Assembly (NCBI RefSeq): GCF_000378305.1
Contig: NZ_KB899538.1
Coordinates: 434,001-498,000 of the forward strand
Origin: Thioalkalivibrio sp. ALJ12
GTDB lineage: Bacteria; Pseudomonadota; Gammaproteobacteria; Ectothiorhodospirales; Ectothiorhodospiraceae
Length of the DNA stretch: 64,000 bases
Direction: 5' to 3'
The notes beneath the pieces are model-generated. The model saw only the letters and a list, made by a program, of their open reading frames with translations, was not told the origin of the DNA and ran no database searches. Both the position numbers and the translations under genes were made by a program. Below are positions 33,928-43,112 of this stretch, in pieces (positions within the stretch are counted from its first letter, which is position 1; each line of letters begins with the position of its first letter).

Positions 33928-35364
33928 ATGACGCAGGATTCCGCACGCGACAAGCCACAGGCCCCGGCCCCCGAGGGCGAGGCCAAGCTCTGGGGCGGCC
34001 GTTTCTCCGAACCCACCGATGCCTTTGTCGAACGCTTTACCGCCTCGGTCGAGTTCGACCAGCGCCTGTACCGGGAGGATATCCAGGGATCGCAGGCGCA
34101 TGCGCGCATGCTGGCCAAGGTCGGCGTGCTGACCGACGCCGAGGCCGAACAGATCCTGCAGGGGCTGGACGCCATCCGCGACGAGATCGCCGCCGGCAAG
34201 TTCGACTGGCAGATCGGCCGCGAAGATGTGCACATGAACATCGAGGCGCGGCTGATCGAGCGGATCGGTGATGTCGGCAAGAAGCTGCACACCGGCCGTT
34301 CGCGCAACGACCAGGTGGCGACCGACATCCGCCTGTGGCTGCGCGCCGCCATCGACGACATCCTGAGCCTTGTCCGGGCCTACCAGCGCGGGCTGGTGGA
34401 TCTGGCCGAGCGCGAGGCCGAGACGGTGATGCCCGGCTTTACCCATCTGCAGACCGCGCAGCCGGTCACCTTCGGGCACCACATGCTGGCCTGGTACGAG
34501 ATGCTGGAGCGCGATGCCCAGCGCCTGGTCGACTGCCGCGCGCGGGTCAATGTCCTCCCGCTGGGCGCGGCCGCGCTGGCCGGGACACCGTATCCGCTGG
34601 ATCGCGAGTACACCGCCGAGCTGCTGGGCTTTGACGGGGTGACGCGCAACTCGCTGGACGCGGTCTCGGATCGCGACTTCGCGATTGAGTTCACCGCCGC
34701 CGCGGCGACGCTGATGATGCACCTGTCGCGCCAGGCCGAGGAGCTGATCCTCTGGACCAGTGCGCAGTTCGCGTTCATCGACCTGCCGGATCGCTACTGC
34801 ACCGGCTCGTCGATCATGCCGCAGAAGAAGAACCCGGACGTGCCCGAGCTGGTGCGTGGCAAGACCGGCCGGGTCTATGGCCACCTGATGTCCTTGCTGA
34901 CCCTGATGAAGGGCCAGCCGCTCGCCTACAACAAGGACAATCAGGAGGACAAGGAACCGCTGTTCGACACCGTGGATACCTTGCTCGGCTCGCTGCGCGC
35001 GTTTGCCGACATGGTGCCCAACCTGGAGGTGCGTGCGGAGAACACCCTGGCCGCCACGCGCAAGGGCTTTGCCACGGCAACGGATCTTGCCGACTACCTG
35101 GTCGGGCGGGGTGTGGCCTTCCGTGATGCCCACGAGGTCGTGGGTCGTGCGGTACGGGTGGCGCAGGATCGTGGGGTCGATCTGGCGGAACTGCCGCTGG
35201 CCGACCTGCAGGCCATCAGCGACGCGGTGGGCGACGATGTTTACACGGTGCTGACGCCGGAGGGGTCGGCCGCTGCTCGCAACCTGACCGGCGGCACCGC
35301 CCCGGAGCAGGTCCGGCGCCAGGTCGCGGTCGCCCGCGAGCACCTTGCGGGCACGATGGGCTGA
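33928..35364 (+). CDS. argH: Argininosuccinate lyase
   Basis: ArgH splits argininosuccinate into arginine and fumarate. From the ATG at 33928 it has 478 residues. The motifs [28 protein letters not shown] and the superfamily signature [12 protein letters not shown] are intact. The upstream in-frame extension lies within the promoter region and is not part of the protein. argH next to algZ/algR is common in Pseudomonas relatives. Confidence 0.97.
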   Translation: MTQDSARDKPQAPAPEGEAKLWGGRFSEPTDAFVERFTASVEFDQRLYREDIQGSQAHARMLAKVGVLTDAEAEQILQGLDAIRDEIAAGKFDWQIGREDVHMNIEARLIERIGDVGKKLHTGRSRNDQVATDIRLWLRAAIDDILSLVRAYQRGLVDLAEREAETVMPGFTHLQTAQPVTFGHHMLAWYEMLERDAQRLVDCRARVNVLPLGAAALAGTPYPLDREYTAELLGFDGVTRNSLDAVSDRDFAIEFTAAAATLMMHLSRQAEELILWTSAQFAFIDLPDRYCTGSSIMPQKKNPDVPELVRGKTGRVYGHLMSLLTLMKGQPLAYNKDNQEDKEPLFDTVDTLLGSLRAFADMVPNLEVRAENTLAATRKGFATATDLADYLVGRGVAFRDAHEVVGRAVRVAQDRGVDLAELPLADLQAISDAVGDDVYTVLTPEGSAAARNLTGGTAPEQVRRQVAVAREHLAGTMG

Positions 35365-35374
35365 GACACGATCG

Positions 35375-35398
35375 AGGTGGTGCGAAGGCGCACCACCT
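35375..35398 (+). terminator. Terminator hairpin after argH
   Basis: A perfect 10-bp stem (AGGTGGTGCG / CGCACCACCT) has the loop AAGG. It sits in the 49-base convergent gap between argH and the unknown gene at 35414, so it may serve both. No long T-run follows on the plus strand. Confidence 0.6.
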
Positions 35399-35413
35399 GA
35401 TTTACCAGGATCG

Positions 35414-35917
35414 TCAGTAGGCCAGCGTCGAGTCGATCACTTCCCACATCACGTTACCGTGCACCACCTCGTAGCCGAGCAGGACCTGGCCATGGGCATC
35501 GTCGCCCTCGAAGTTCGCCAGTACCCAGCGGTGGTTCAGCACGTGGATGCCGTCGGGCCGGAACGCAAAGCCCTCGTCACCCTCCGCCTCGTGCGGGATC
35601 AGCTCCGGATGTTCCATCAGATCTGCACGCAGGCGCTCCTCGGCGCGTGCCATGCCGCGGCGTTGCAGGTCCTGGATGTGCGCGTTCGTCAGGCCCAGTT
35701 CGACCGGGCGCGGAATCTCGTGCCGGGTGTATTCCTGTAGCTGCACCTGCGTCTGGTACAGCTCGCGCTGGGCCTCGGTCACATCCTGCTCCAGCCCGGT
35801 GGCACGGGCGATGTAGATGGCGAGGATGATGACGAAAAACAGCATGAAGCCCAGCCAGGCCAGGCGCTCGCTGTTCTTCAGGCCACCCTGATTCTTGTTG
35901 TCCTGTTCTTCGGTCAC
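35414..35917 (-). CDS. Membrane-anchored protein of unknown function
   Basis: I do not recognise this family. A GTG at 35917 with a GGAGGA ribosome site six bases upstream gives 167 residues. One membrane helix (about residues 17-36) is followed by a segment with coiled-coil character (LEQDVTEAQRELYQTQVQLQ), then a globular C-terminal part (about residues 70-167) that ends GYEVVHGNVMWEVIDSTLAY. The orientation is probably cytoplasm-in, periplasm-out. It lies between argH and selO. Confidence 0.7.
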   Translation of the reverse strand: MTEEQDNKNQGGLKNSERLAWLGFMLFFVIILAIYIARATGLEQDVTEAQRELYQTQVQLQEYTRHEIPRPVELGLTNAHIQDLQRRGMARAEERLRADLMEHPELIPHEAEGDEGFAFRPDGIHVLNHRWVLANFEGDDAHGQVLLGYEVVHGNVMWEVIDSTLAY

Positions 35918-36056
35918 GAGTCTCCTCCCGGGAAAGGGGCACACCATATGAAAGCCGTGCCCGCGTGACGGAACACCCGGGCTGTGTGGGCCCAAAGGTG
36001 CAAAATCGAAACGTCGCGCATCATAACGCCTGAAGCCGCGATCTGCCGAGGTATCG

Positions 36057-37559
36057 ATGTCCCGCGCCGAAGCCCCAGCGCCCAGCACACCCGAACTGCA
36101 ATGGGTGAACCGCTTTGCGAGTCTGCCGGAGGCCTTTTATGACCGTCCGGCGCCGGCCCCGTTCCCGGATGCCACGTGCCTGGCGACCAGCGCCGAGATG
36201 TGCCGGCGCCTGGGGCTGGCCGCGACCGACCTGGCCCGCCAGCCCTGGCTGGGGGCCTGCACCGAAGGACACCCGATGGAGGGCCCCGACCCGCTGGCCA
36301 GTGTCTATGCCGGGCACCAGTTCGGCGTCTTTGTCCCGCAGTTGGGGGACGGACGCGCAAAGCTGCTGGGCGAGGTTCGAACCACCTCCGGTGAGCACTG
36401 GGAACTGCAGGTGAAAGGGGCTGGCCGCACGCGCTATTCGCGCGGCGCCGACGGCCGCGCGGTACTGCGTTCCTCGATCCGCGAGTACCTGATCTCCGAG
36501 GCGATGGCCGCACTGGGCGTGCCGACCACCCGCGCGGTGGCCCTGTTCGGCTCCAGCCTGCAGGTCCTGCGCGAGCGCGTGGAACCGGGGGCGATCGTGC
36601 TGCGCGCGGCACCCAGCTTCCTGCGCTTCGGGCACTTCGAGTATTTCCACTACAGCGGCTACAGCGAACGCCTGCGCGAACTGATCGACTATGCGCTGGC
36701 GCACGACTATCCCGAGCTGGCGGACGCCGACGACCCGGTGGCCGCGATGCTCGAACAGGTGATCGCGAACACCGCCGAGATGATCGCCGACTGGCAGGCC
36801 GTCGGGTTTTGCCACGGGGTGATGAATACCGACAACATGAGCCTGCTGGGGCTGACCATCGACTATGGCCCGTTCGCGTTCCTGGATGCCTACGACCCGG
36901 GCTACATCTGCAACCACACCGACCAGGGCGGCCGCTACGCCTTCGACCAGCAGCCGGCGATCGCGCAGTGGAACCTGATCCGTCTGGCCGAGACCCTGGT
37001 AATCCATTTCCAGGACGCCACCCGCGAAGCCGCGATCGAGCGGGCCAAGGCACTTCTGGTGGACTTCATGCCCCGGTTCGAGCAGGCCTGGCTGACGCGC
37101 ATGCGCGGGAAGCTGGGGCTGGTGGAGGAACGCGAAGGGGATCTGGAGCTGATCCACGACCTGCTGGCACGCATGGCCGCGGAGGGTGTCGACTACACGC
37201 GCTTCTTCCGCCAGCTGCCGGATCTGGAGCAGCCCGAGATCCGCGAACAGCTCGAGGCCGAGCTGGAGGACGCGACCGCCTGGCGCGGATGGTGGTCGCG
37301 CTATCAGGCGCGCCTGGAGACGGAGGCCCGCCCGTTCGAGGCACGCCGGGCGGCGATGAACGCGGTCAATCCGAAGTACATCCTGCGCAACCACCTGGCG
37401 CAGGCCGCGATCGAGCAGGCCGAGGCGGGCGATACCTCCGAGCTGCTGCGGCTGCAGGCCATTCTTGAGCGTCCGTTCGACGAGCAGCCCGAGCACGAGG
37501 CCTACGCGGACCTGCCGCCCGCCTGGGCCGCCGGCATCCAGCTGAGCTGCTCCTCCTGA
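36057..37559 (+). CDS. selO: Protein adenylyltransferase SelO (YdiU)
   Basis: SelO is a pseudokinase-fold enzyme that transfers AMP to proteins and is linked to oxidative stress. The 500-residue protein contains the characteristic segment GFCHGVMNTDNMSLLGLTID (residues 250-269), including Asp259, Asn260 and Asp269 of the metal site, and an early VYAGHQFGVFVPQLGDGRA. The C-terminus ends with the cysteine-containing SCSS, as in E. coli. It has its own promoter region of 139 bases. Confidence 0.95.
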   Translation: MSRAEAPAPSTPELQWVNRFASLPEAFYDRPAPAPFPDATCLATSAEMCRRLGLAATDLARQPWLGACTEGHPMEGPDPLASVYAGHQFGVFVPQLGDGRAKLLGEVRTTSGEHWELQVKGAGRTRYSRGADGRAVLRSSIREYLISEAMAALGVPTTRAVALFGSSLQVLRERVEPGAIVLRAAPSFLRFGHFEYFHYSGYSERLRELIDYALAHDYPELADADDPVAAMLEQVIANTAEMIADWQAVGFCHGVMNTDNMSLLGLTIDYGPFAFLDAYDPGYICNHTDQGGRYAFDQQPAIAQWNLIRLAETLVIHFQDATREAAIERAKALLVDFMPRFEQAWLTRMRGKLGLVEEREGDLELIHDLLARMAAEGVDYTRFFRQLPDLEQPEIREQLEAELEDATAWRGWWSRYQARLETEARPFEARRAAMNAVNPKYILRNHLAQAAIEQAEAGDTSELLRLQAILERPFDEQPEHEAYADLPPAWAAGIQLSCSS

Positions 37560-37601
37560 CGGTGCCCTGATCGGCCTTTGCGCTACGGCCCCTGGGAGGG
37601 C

Positions 37602-38090
37602 TTAGTTGACCGCGCCCTCGGGTGGCAGCTTCTCCTTCATCGAGTCGGACAGTGGCACGTCGTGCACGACCAGCACCGGCAGGCGGGCGTTGCGCACCAG
37701 CCATTCGGTCGCGGACCCGGAGAGCATGCTGGCGATCTGGCTGCGACCGCGCGTGCCCATCACGATCATGTCCGCACCCCATTCCTCGGCATGGCGGGAG
37801 ATCTCCTCCGGCGCACTGCCCACGGCGATGGCGACCTCGTCATCTGCCTCCGCCCACTCCTGCAACTGCGACCGGATTTTTTCTTCCGCCGAATGGCGCA
37901 TTTCCTTTGCATTCAGGGGCGACGACCCCGCACCACTGAACGCACCAGCGGAACTGGGCCCTGCCACGTCCGACGGCTTCATCACATAGAGCAGCCGCTT
38001 CTTCGCCCCCGGACAGTGCTGGCGTGCAACGGCCAGGGCCGCGGCAGAGGCGGGCGAGAAGTCGACGGCGATGATGACGCGCTGCAGCAT
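37602..38090 (-). CDS. Universal stress protein (UspA family, ATP-binding type)
   Basis: This single-domain universal stress protein has 162 residues from the ATG at 38090, which has a GGGGA ribosome site five bases upstream. An upstream in-frame TTG is less likely. The nucleotide-binding pattern G-x2-G-x9-G-S is present near residues 113-127 (GTRGRSQIASMLSGS), so it should bind ATP. It is divergent from the SulP transporter gene; Usp proteins are often paired with transporters and may regulate them. Confidence 0.9.
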   Translation of the reverse strand: MLQRVIIAVDFSPASAAALAVARQHCPGAKKRLLYVMKPSDVAGPSSAGAFSGAGSSPLNAKEMRHSAEEKIRSQLQEWAEADDEVAIAVGSAPEEISRHAEEWGADMIVMGTRGRSQIASMLSGSATEWLVRNARLPVLVVHDVPLSDSMKEKLPPEGAVN

Positions 38091-38315
38091 GAAGATCCCC
38101 AATTGAACGCATGGAAGAGCCCCGGCAAAGGCTTGAGCGGGGCGGCAAACTTCAGGACGGGCTTATGAAGTGCTAGACTTTGTCGCCTTTCCTGGCGGTT
38201 TCAGTCTGTACCGGCATTGAACCGCTTGCAACCGCGCCATCCACTGGTGGCAACCGGGCCCGGCTACTTCGCACAAGTCTCTGGTACCTGTTCGTTCACC
38301 CGTTGATCCCGACGC

Positions 38316-39860
38316 ATGTCGGCTTCGGCGCGCATGGGTATTGGGGACCATATCGTGCAGCAGACCCTACAAGACTTCCTCTCCCGCCAGCGCAAGATCT
38401 GGTTGTTCAATGTGCGCGCGGACCTGATCGCCGGGATCGTGGTCGCGCTGGCCCTGATCCCCGAGGCGATCGCGTTCTCGATCATCGCCGGGGTCGACCC
38501 GAGCGTGGGCCTGTACGCCTCGTTCACCATGGCGGTGGTGATCGCCTTCGCCGGAGGGCGCCCCGGGATGATCTCGGCCGCGACCGGGGCCATGGCCCTG
38601 CTGATGGTGACACTCATCGCCGAGCACGGACTGCAGTACCTGCTGGCCGCGACCATCCTGACCGGGATCATCCAGATCCTGTTCGCCTGGGCCAAGCTCG
38701 CGCGCTACATGATGTTCATCCCGCGCACGGTGCTGGTCGGCTTCGTGAATGCGCTGGCGATCCTGATCTTCCTGTCGCAGGTGCCCTACCTGGTGGATGG
38801 CGACACCACCATGTGGGCGCTGGTCACGGCCGGCCTGATCATCCTCTATGGCCTGCCGATGATCCCGGGCTATCCGAAGCTGCTGCCGCCGCCGCTCGTC
38901 GCGATCGTGGTGCTCAGCGTCCTGGTCTACTTCATGGGCCTGCCGACGCTGGAGGTCGGCGACATGGGCGAGCTGCCGGACGGCCTGCCGGTGTTCCTGT
39001 TCCCGGACATCCCGCTGAACTGGGAGACGCTGCAGATCATCTTCCCGACCGCCTTCGCGCTGGCGATCGTCGGCCTGCTGGAGTCGCTGCTGACCGCCTC
39101 CATCCTCGACGACCTGACCGACACGCCCTCCGGCAAGAACCGCGAGGCCCAGGGCCAGGGCATCGCCAATGTCGTCACCGGCTGCTTCGGCGGTATGGCG
39201 GGCTGCGCGATGATTGGCCAGTCGGTGATCAACATCAAATCCGGGGGGCTGGGGCGGCTGTCCACGCTGTCGGCGGGGATCTTCTTGCTGATCTTCATCG
39301 TGTTTCTCGGCGACCTGGTCTCGATGATCCCGATGGCCGCGCTGGTCGCGGTGATGATCATGGTCTCCATCGCCACCTTCGACTGGGGCTCGCTGACCAC
39401 CCTGCACAAGCTGCCGCGCACCGACGCCACCGTGCTGATCGTGACCGTCGGCACCACCGTGATCACCCACGACCTGTCGCTGGGCGTATTCGCCGGCGTG
39501 CTGCTCTCGGCGATCTTCTTCGCGCGCAAGATGGTCAAGGCCGTCGAAGTCACCAGTGCGCTGTCGGAGGACGGCCGGACTCGCATCTACACCGTGCGCG
39601 GCCAGCTGTTCTTCGTCGCCGTGGACAAGTTCATCGACAGCTTCGACTACCGCGAGGGCATCCACCACATCGAGATCGACCTGACGCGCGCCTCGCTATG
39701 GGACAGCTCGGCGGTGGCTGCCATCGACAAGGTCGTCGGCAAGTTCCGCCGCAACGGCATGGAGGTCGAAGTCAGGACGCCGCGTGGCGAGAGCGGCGAA
39801 CTCCACGACAAGCTCGCGCAACACGACAAGGGCGCCGACCTGGGGCCGGGCGGGCACTAA
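38316..39860 (+). CDS. SulP-family anion transporter with STAS domain
   Basis: SulP proteins move sulfate, bicarbonate or other anions across the inner membrane. The protein of up to 514 residues has about a dozen membrane helices (roughly residues 30-420) and a C-terminal STAS domain (about 425-500). The segment [20 protein letters not shown] is family-typical. The start is uncertain: ATG 38336 or GTG 38354 are alternatives, the latter with a GGGGA seven bases upstream. Substrate cannot be set from sequence; in a chemolithoautotroph bicarbonate is possible. Confidence 0.88.
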   Translation: MSASARMGIGDHIVQQTLQDFLSRQRKIWLFNVRADLIAGIVVALALIPEAIAFSIIAGVDPSVGLYASFTMAVVIAFAGGRPGMISAATGAMALLMVTLIAEHGLQYLLAATILTGIIQILFAWAKLARYMMFIPRTVLVGFVNALAILIFLSQVPYLVDGDTTMWALVTAGLIILYGLPMIPGYPKLLPPPLVAIVVLSVLVYFMGLPTLEVGDMGELPDGLPVFLFPDIPLNWETLQIIFPTAFALAIVGLLESLLTASILDDLTDTPSGKNREAQGQGIANVVTGCFGGMAGCAMIGQSVINIKSGGLGRLSTLSAGIFLLIFIVFLGDLVSMIPMAALVAVMIMVSIATFDWGSLTTLHKLPRTDATVLIVTVGTTVITHDLSLGVFAGVLLSAIFFARKMVKAVEVTSALSEDGRTRIYTVRGQLFFVAVDKFIDSFDYREGIHHIEIDLTRASLWDSSAVAAIDKVVGKFRRNGMEVEVRTPRGESGELHDKLAQHDKGADLGPGGH

Positions 39861-39867
39861 TGCCGCC

Positions 39868-39983
39868 ACCGTCATTGCGAGGAGTGCAGCGACGAAGCAA
39901 CCTCCCTCCGAAACCCTCGGACCCCGACACTGCGCAAGCTTCGGGAGGTTGCCGCGGCCCCTGCGGGGCCTCGCAATGACGGT
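39868..39983. repeat. Palindromic interspersed repeat, copy 1
   Basis: A 116-base element has inverted ends CACCGTCATTGCGAGG / CCTCGCAATGACGGTG. A second nested inverted repeat lies inside (GCAACCTCCC... / ...GGGAGGTTGC). This is a MITE- or REP-like repeat of a type common in proteobacteria. It sits just after the SulP gene and could act as its terminator. A related copy lies at 40856-40962. Confidence 0.85.
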
Positions 39984-40051
39984 GCCCGTGGCGGCGCCGG
40001 GGGATGGGAGAGATTGGACCTCTTGTCCAGGCATGGCAGGCTAGGCGGATG

Positions 40052-40777
40052 ATGAATCTTCGCCGGCCGGCGCCTCCGGCCGACCCCCGGGTCGAGCAGG
40101 AGCGGATTCGGCGTGCGCTGCTCTGGCCGATGCTGGGGGCCGCCGTCCTGATCGTGATCCACGCCCTGCACGACCTGCTGGGCGGGGACTGGTCGCGGCT
40201 GGGTATTCTGCCGCGCGACGCGGTCGGGGCGCTGGGCATCATCACCTCGCCGTTGATCCACGGCTCCTGGGGTCACCTGCTCGCCAATGTGCCGACCTTG
40301 TGGGTGCTCGGCATGCTCACGCTCTACGGCTTTCCGCGTGCCACGCGCGTTGCAGTCCCGCTGATCTGGCTGATGGGGGGGCTGGGTGTCTGGCTGTTCG
40401 CCCGCGAGGGGCTGCACATTGGCGCCTCGGGCCTGACCCACGGGCTGATGTTCTTTGCCGTGGTGATCGGGATCCGCCGGCGCGATGCGCTGTCCATCGC
40501 GGTGGCCATCATCATCCTGTTCCTCTACGGCAGCATGCTCTGGGGTGTCTTCCCCAGCGGCCCCAAGGTCTCGTTCGAAGCGCACCTGTTCGGCGCGGTC
40601 GTGGGTGCGGTCTGTGGCTGGTTCCTCTATCGTCGAGATCCGTTCCCGGTGTATCGGCGGCACGACTGGGAGGACGACGACCCCACCGACCCCGAGACCC
40701 TGCGCAAGATCGAACAGGGGCGGCTCGACGAGATCGAGCCGAAGGAACCGCCGGAGGGGCCTGGGCGGCGCGATTAG
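40052..40777 (+). CDS. Rhomboid-family intramembrane serine protease
   Basis: The 241-residue protein (start ATG 40052; an adjacent ATG at 40049 is equally possible) has about six membrane helices. The rhomboid residues are present: His75 and Asn79 in HLLAN, catalytic Ser126 in IGASG, and His178 in AHLFG. It should therefore be an active protease cutting membrane-anchored substrates. A charged cytoplasmic C-terminal tail of about 45 residues follows. The gene stands alone, with palindromic repeats on both sides. Confidence 0.88.
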   Translation: MNLRRPAPPADPRVEQERIRRALLWPMLGAAVLIVIHALHDLLGGDWSRLGILPRDAVGALGIITSPLIHGSWGHLLANVPTLWVLGMLTLYGFPRATRVAVPLIWLMGGLGVWLFAREGLHIGASGLTHGLMFFAVVIGIRRRDALSIAVAIIILFLYGSMLWGVFPSGPKVSFEAHLFGAVVGAVCGWFLYRRDPFPVYRRHDWEDDDPTDPETLRKIEQGRLDEIEPKEPPEGPGRRD

Positions 40778-40855
40778 CCGGGCACCCTTTCTGGATGCCG
40801 TTCGTCGCGCTCGGTGCATCCCGCGACGTAGCGGCTACGGTCCATCTTCACGGCA

Positions 40856-40962
40856 CCGTCATTGCGAGGAGGCGAAGCCGACGAAGCAATCTCCCTCAGG
40901 AAGCACCGCATTGCCAGCGTTCGGAGGTTGCCACGTCGGCTTCGCCTCCTCGCAATGACGGC
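40856..40962. repeat. Palindromic interspersed repeat, copy 2
   Basis: A 107-base element has perfectly matched 27-base inverted ends (40856-40882 and 40936-40962), beginning CCGTCATTGCGAGGAGG. Its internal part (AAGCAATCTCCCTC... GGAGGTTGCC) resembles copy 1 at 39868. The RNA could fold into a long hairpin. It lies between the rhomboid gene and the 3' end of the TonB-dependent receptor gene, which converge here. Confidence 0.88.
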
Positions 40963-40985
40963 TCAGGGTCCGGCGTGGTGGCGCT

Positions 40986-43106
40986 CTAGCGCCCGAAGGT
41001 CATGCGCATGCCGGCCATCAGGGTCAGGCCGGGGGCCGGCTCGTAATAGCGGCGGTTGCCGTCGTTGATGCGGATGTTGTCGACGTTGTCCGCGTCCAGC
41101 AGGTTGTTCGCGGCCACGAAGGCCTCGACATGGGCGTTGCCATCCTGCCAGTGGCGGCCCGCGCGCAGGTTCAGCGTGGTCTGTCCGCCCACCCGTTCGT
41201 CGTTGGCGTCGTTCACGTAGCGCCCGCCTGTGTACAGCGCATCGATGGTGAAAAAGTATGGCCCCTGGCGCCAGTCGGCCTCCACGAACAGCTGCTCGCG
41301 CGGCAGCCCGGGCAGGCGGTTGCCGTCGCGCCGTTCGCCCTGCTGGTCCACGAAATCCCGATAGCGGAAATCGTTCAGGCTGAGCGCGCTGGACAGCGTC
41401 CACTGCTCCGTCGCGGACCAGTCGACCGCCAGTTCGAAGCCGCTGCGCGCGGTTCGGCCAGCGTTGGTGTAGAACGTGCGACCGTCCACGTTGGGCTCTT
41501 CGAACGGGGCGATCTCGTCGCGCACGCGGGTCGCGTAGACCGAGGCATCCCAGGCCAGGCGACCGGTCTCGCGGCGGATCCCGACCTCGATGCTGCGTGC
41601 CCGCTGAGGGTCGAGATCGGCGTTGAATCCGCCCCCGCCCTCGGGATTCGCGAACTCGGTGAAGGTCGGGGTCTCGAAGTTGGTGGCTACGTTCACGTAG
41701 GCCCGGTAGTCCGGCTGGAAGTGCCAGATCAGCCCCGCCATCGCGCTGGTCTCGCGGAAGGTCCGCGCATCCGAGCGATCCGGTTCGCCCACCCGGTCGG
41801 AGAAGTGGTCATCGATGGACATGCGGATGCGGTCGTGGCGCGCGCCGAGCACCATGTTCCAGTCCGACCCCAGCGCGGTGTCGGTCTGCACGAAAACCCC
41901 GCGCGAGCGGGCGCGCTCGCGCTGGTCCAGCGCCAGATCCCCAACGACTTCGTCTTCGTCACAGTCCAGCTGCCCTGGTGCGAAAGTACCAGACGTACAG
42001 CGCCGGGTGCGATCGTCACGCTGTTCCTCCAGGTCGATCCCGGTCAGCACCCGGGTCGGGCCGATGTCCTGTTCGTACTGGGCGTTGAGCCCGTAGAAGT
42101 CGCGCTCGTAGGCTACCCGCGAGTCGCCGGGAAATGGCAGTTGCTGCGCGTAGTCGCGCTGGGTCCAGAAACCACCCAGGCGCAGCTCGCCGGGGCCGAG
42201 CGACTGCTCCCACTGCAGCCCCGTTGTGAGCTGCTCGGCTTCCTGGGTGCTGTCGAGGGCCGTGGCCAGCGGGGCGGCCGCGCGCCGGTTCTGGCGCATC
42301 TCCTCGCGCGTGAGCCCGCCGGGGTCGTCGGTGCGCGGGGCATCGAGGTAACGCAGGTGAAAATTCAGCGTCCCCGCCTCCAGCTCCGAGGCGGTGTGCA
42401 GGCGCAGGTAGCGCTTCTCGGCGGTGGACTGGTCGCGGTAGCCGTCGATGGCGAAGTCGTGTGCCGTCAGGGAGTAGCGATGGGTCCCGTGATCCTGCTC
42501 GGCGATGGCCTCGGCGCGGCGATAGCCGTAGCTGCCCAGCATGACTCCGCCGCCAAAGCCACGCGCGTCGCGCCCGTCGCGGGTGCGCGCCGAGATCACG
42601 CCTCCGGAGGCATTGCCGTACAGCGCGGCGCTGGGCCCGCGCAGGACCTCGATGTCGCGCAGGTTCAGCAGGTCGATGGCGTCCACCTGCGATTGGCCGT
42701 CCGGGGTGGTCTCGGGGATGCCATCCTGCAGGATGCGCAGCCCGCGTACCCCGAACGGCGCGCGCGAGCCGAAACCGCGGATGGAGATGCGCGCGTCCTG
42801 CGCAAAGTTGTAGCGGTTCTGGGCGAACAGCCCTGGTACGCGATTCAGCGACTCGTCCAGCTGCAGGCCCTGACGCCCCTCGGTGGCCTGGCGCTCGTCC
42901 ACCCGTGATACCGCCGCCGGCAGGTCCGCCAGCGGCGTGGCCAGCCTGGGCGCGGTCACCGTGATCTCGACCGGGTCGAGCACGGGTACGTCGTCCTCGG
43001 CGATGGCCGTCGGAGCGGCCAGGCCCAGCACCGGCAGGGACAGCGGCAGCAGAGCGACCGGTCCCCTGAGGCTCCGGGTCTGCCCGTCTGCCGGTCGCCT
43101 GGGCAT
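40986..43106 (-). CDS. TonB-dependent outer-membrane receptor
   Basis: The 706-residue protein takes up a ligand such as a ferric siderophore across the outer membrane. It has a signal peptide (about residues 1-36), a plug domain with ISIRGFGSRAPFGVRGLRIL and VLRGPSAALYGNASGGVI, and a C-terminal 22-strand barrel ending in MTFGR. The plug begins with PVEITVTAPRL, a likely TonB box. It starts seven bases after the unknown secreted protein gene. The ligand cannot be read from sequence. Confidence 0.93.
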   Translation of the reverse strand: MPRRPADGQTRSLRGPVALLPLSLPVLGLAAPTAIAEDDVPVLDPVEITVTAPRLATPLADLPAAVSRVDERQATEGRQGLQLDESLNRVPGLFAQNRYNFAQDARISIRGFGSRAPFGVRGLRILQDGIPETTPDGQSQVDAIDLLNLRDIEVLRGPSAALYGNASGGVISARTRDGRDARGFGGGVMLGSYGYRRAEAIAEQDHGTHRYSLTAHDFAIDGYRDQSTAEKRYLRLHTASELEAGTLNFHLRYLDAPRTDDPGGLTREEMRQNRRAAAPLATALDSTQEAEQLTTGLQWEQSLGPGELRLGGFWTQRDYAQQLPFPGDSRVAYERDFYGLNAQYEQDIGPTRVLTGIDLEEQRDDRTRRCTSGTFAPGQLDCDEDEVVGDLALDQRERARSRGVFVQTDTALGSDWNMVLGARHDRIRMSIDDHFSDRVGEPDRSDARTFRETSAMAGLIWHFQPDYRAYVNVATNFETPTFTEFANPEGGGGFNADLDPQRARSIEVGIRRETGRLAWDASVYATRVRDEIAPFEEPNVDGRTFYTNAGRTARSGFELAVDWSATEQWTLSSALSLNDFRYRDFVDQQGERRDGNRLPGLPREQLFVEADWRQGPYFFTIDALYTGGRYVNDANDERVGGQTTLNLRAGRHWQDGNAHVEAFVAANNLLDADNVDNIRINDGNRRYYEPAPGLTLMAGMRMTFGR

Positions 43107-43112
43107 CGCGCG

